Both the position numbers and the translations under genes were made by a program. From contig CALMYA010000035.1 in assembly GCA_937873535.1 (NCBI GenBank), positions 1-38,954 on the forward strand: a DNA stretch of 38,954 bases. The letters run 5' to 3'. Below are positions 38,133-38,954 of this stretch, in pieces. The notes under the pieces are model-generated. The model did no database searches, was not told where the DNA came from, and worked only from the letters and a program-made list of their open reading frames with translations. Positions within the stretch are counted from its first letter, which is position 1. Each line of letters begins with the position of its first letter. This stretch comes from an uncultured bacterium (GTDB lineage: Bacteria > Patescibacteriota > Minisyncoccia > Phycocordibacterales > CAIZLB01).

Positions 38133-38156
38133 AAAAAAGCACAAGATATGTGCTTT
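38133..38156 (-). terminator. Terminator-like hairpin at the start of the leader
   Basis: AAAGCACA (38156-38149 on the minus strand) pairs with UGUGCUUU (38143-38136) around UAUCU. The U-run at 38138-38133 begins in the 3' arm and continues past it. It comes directly after the predicted transcription start, so it may be an early attenuator or a 5' stabiliser. Confidence 0.5.
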
Positions 38157-38164
38157 ATGCCCAT

Positions 38165-38194
38165 ATGCTAGCATATTTAGACCCCCAAAGTCAA
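38165..38194 (-). promoter_or_regulatory. Promoter of the lytic transglycosylase leader
   Basis: Minus strand TTGACT (38194-38189), 18-nt spacer, TAGCAT (38170-38165) with extended -10 TGC; start predicted near 38158. The stretch 38195-38437 is AT-rich and I see no gene in it. Confidence 0.7.
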
Positions 38195-38437
38195 CCATCT
38201 TTCTTAAAAATGGGGATATCGTTTGATTATTATATGGCTTATTATATAGATATTCTCGCTTATATACCCTTCACAAATACATACTTATATTGTACTATTT
38301 TTAGCATGTCTAACTTTCTTCATGCTTCCCTCACCCGCTACCCTGCCGAGTCTGTCTTTTGACCTGATTCTGCCACGTTTTCACACATAATTTCTACCGG
38401 TTTTGCTGCTTTATATGTTGAAATTGCCCAAAAATTC

Positions 38438-38674
38438 ATGGCAAAACAGCAAAGTGACAGGAATAATGATAGCCAGCAGACAAAATACGATAAGCTGGGT
38501 AAATTGCCGCTCTTTGGGCTATCGGTCTTGAAATTTATAGGCATGTCGTGTATACTCGCTAAGTTACTAAAGGGCCCCTCAGGGCTATTCCAAAGGCTAC
38601 CAAAGCCGCATGAAGACAACTTCAATTTAGTCTCAAATTTAAGTAAAACTTACATAAACCCTAAAACCTCTTAA
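38438..38674 (+). CDS. Possible small protein before rpmA (78 aa)
   Basis: An open frame with a Gln/Asn/Asp-rich N-terminus (MAKQQSDRNNDSQQTKYDK), one weakly hydrophobic stretch (LFGLSVLKFIGMSCILAKLL) and a basic end. It ends 9 nt before rpmA. I see no Shine-Dalgarno sequence, no promoter and no recognisable family, and a frame on the other strand is also open. It may not be a real gene. Confidence 0.35.
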   Translation: MAKQQSDRNNDSQQTKYDKLGKLPLFGLSVLKFIGMSCILAKLLKGPSGLFQRLPKPHEDNFNLVSNLSKTYINPKTS

Positions 38675-38683
38675 TATAATTCC

Positions 38684-38954
38684 ATGGCAACCAAAAAAGC
38701 AGCCGGCTCCGCAAAAAACCTCCGCGACTCAAATCCTAAGTATTTGGGTATCAAGCTCTACGCCGGCGAAAGAGCATCTTCAGGCTCCATCATTGTCCGC
38801 CAGCGCGGCACGGTAGTTCTTGCAGGCAAGAACGTCAGCATGGGCAAAGACCACACTCTCTACGCTGCCAAAGAAGGCCTCGTAAAGTTTGGTAAGAAAC
38901 GAGTTATCGGTTTTGATAACCGAATTGCTTCGAAGAAAGTTGTTTCTGTAGAGT
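38684..38954 (+). CDS. rpmA: 50S ribosomal protein L27 (3' end outside window)
   Basis: Large-subunit protein near the peptidyl-transferase centre. MATKKAAGSAKNLRDSNPKYLG is the conserved start, followed by LYAGERASSGSIIVRQRGT and GKDHTLYAAKEGLVKFGKK. The N-terminus starts directly with the mature MATKK form, so no cleavable leader peptide is present. The AT-rich TTAATATAAT (38671-38680) ends 3 nt before ATG; if TAATAT (38672-38677) is the -10, the message would be leaderless. rplU, its usual neighbour, is not upstream. Confidence 0.95.
   Translation, partial: MATKKAAGSAKNLRDSNPKYLGIKLYAGERASSGSIIVRQRGTVVLAGKNVSMGKDHTLYAAKEGLVKFGKKRVIGFDNRIASKKVVSVE

Noticed and set aside
38338..38625. 95-aa minus-strand frame with a hydrophobic segment
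   Set aside because: Starts at TTG without a ribosome site or promoter and overlaps another open frame; coding potential is not convincing.

Overview
The window looks like a chromosome fragment of a Patescibacteria (Candidate Phyla Radiation) bacterium, most likely from the Parcubacteria group. The grounds are family features rather than a database match. They are an L32 of the MRHTRGHTRNRRSHHAL type, an S16 with a long Ala/Pro/Glu tail, NusB fused to a Nudix domain, an archaeal-type AspRS, a helix-turn-helix protein with a YWGEGTK motif, and a reduced gene set dominated by translation, RNA decay, chromosome and cell-wall functions. TGA is used as a stop, so code 11 fits.

Layout. 1-6.4 kb (mostly +): end of rnhB, a small Gly/Lys-rich orphan, rpmF, nusB-nudix, rnc, a short SMC and a MazF-like toxin. 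6.4-9.0 kb (-): a HEAT-like protein and RNase R. 9.1-10.5 kb: rpsP and an orphan gene. 10.5-16.8 kb (-): hsp20, a PrsW-like protease, valS, tsaD, a membrane-anchored GrpB protein and an HTH protein. 16.79-17.77 kb: a complete IS481-like element with 5-bp target duplications, then tRNA-Glu(UUC) and tRNA-Ser(CGA). 18-25.3 kb (+): two orphans, trpS, an ABC exporter, aspS, a second HEAT-like paralogue, scpA and scpB. 25.3-36.2 kb (+): D,D-carboxypeptidase, mraY, ftsW, murG, gltX, an M23 peptidase and a C-terminally extended asparagine synthetase. 36.2-38.95 kb: a tiny Cys4 protein, a nuclease-like protein, a lytic transglycosylase behind a structured leader, and the start of rpmA.

How the genes fit together. 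SMC, ScpA and ScpB can form one condensin. RNase III and RNase R cover structured-RNA processing and decay. MraY, MurG, FtsW, the D,D-carboxypeptidase, the M23 peptidase and the lytic transglycosylase form a dispersed set for peptidoglycan synthesis and remodelling. RpmF, RpsP, RpmA, four aminoacyl-tRNA synthetases, TsaD and two tRNAs serve translation.

Most notable observations. (1) Two families of intergenic palindromes have a conserved core, but each copy carries its own arms, perfectly matched in three of the four full copies; the arms run into the neighbouring stop codon or promoter. (2) Many housekeeping genes have a -10 hexamer 6-10 nt before ATG, so leaderless mRNAs look common; this also corrects several start codons. 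The single-gene orphans instead have leaders, several with strong Shine-Dalgarno sequences. (3) A roughly 113-nt structured RNA closed by a 9-bp stem precedes the lytic transglycosylase gene. (4) SMC appears to lack a canonical hinge, and AsnB carries a membrane extension that starts at an internal promoter-like site.
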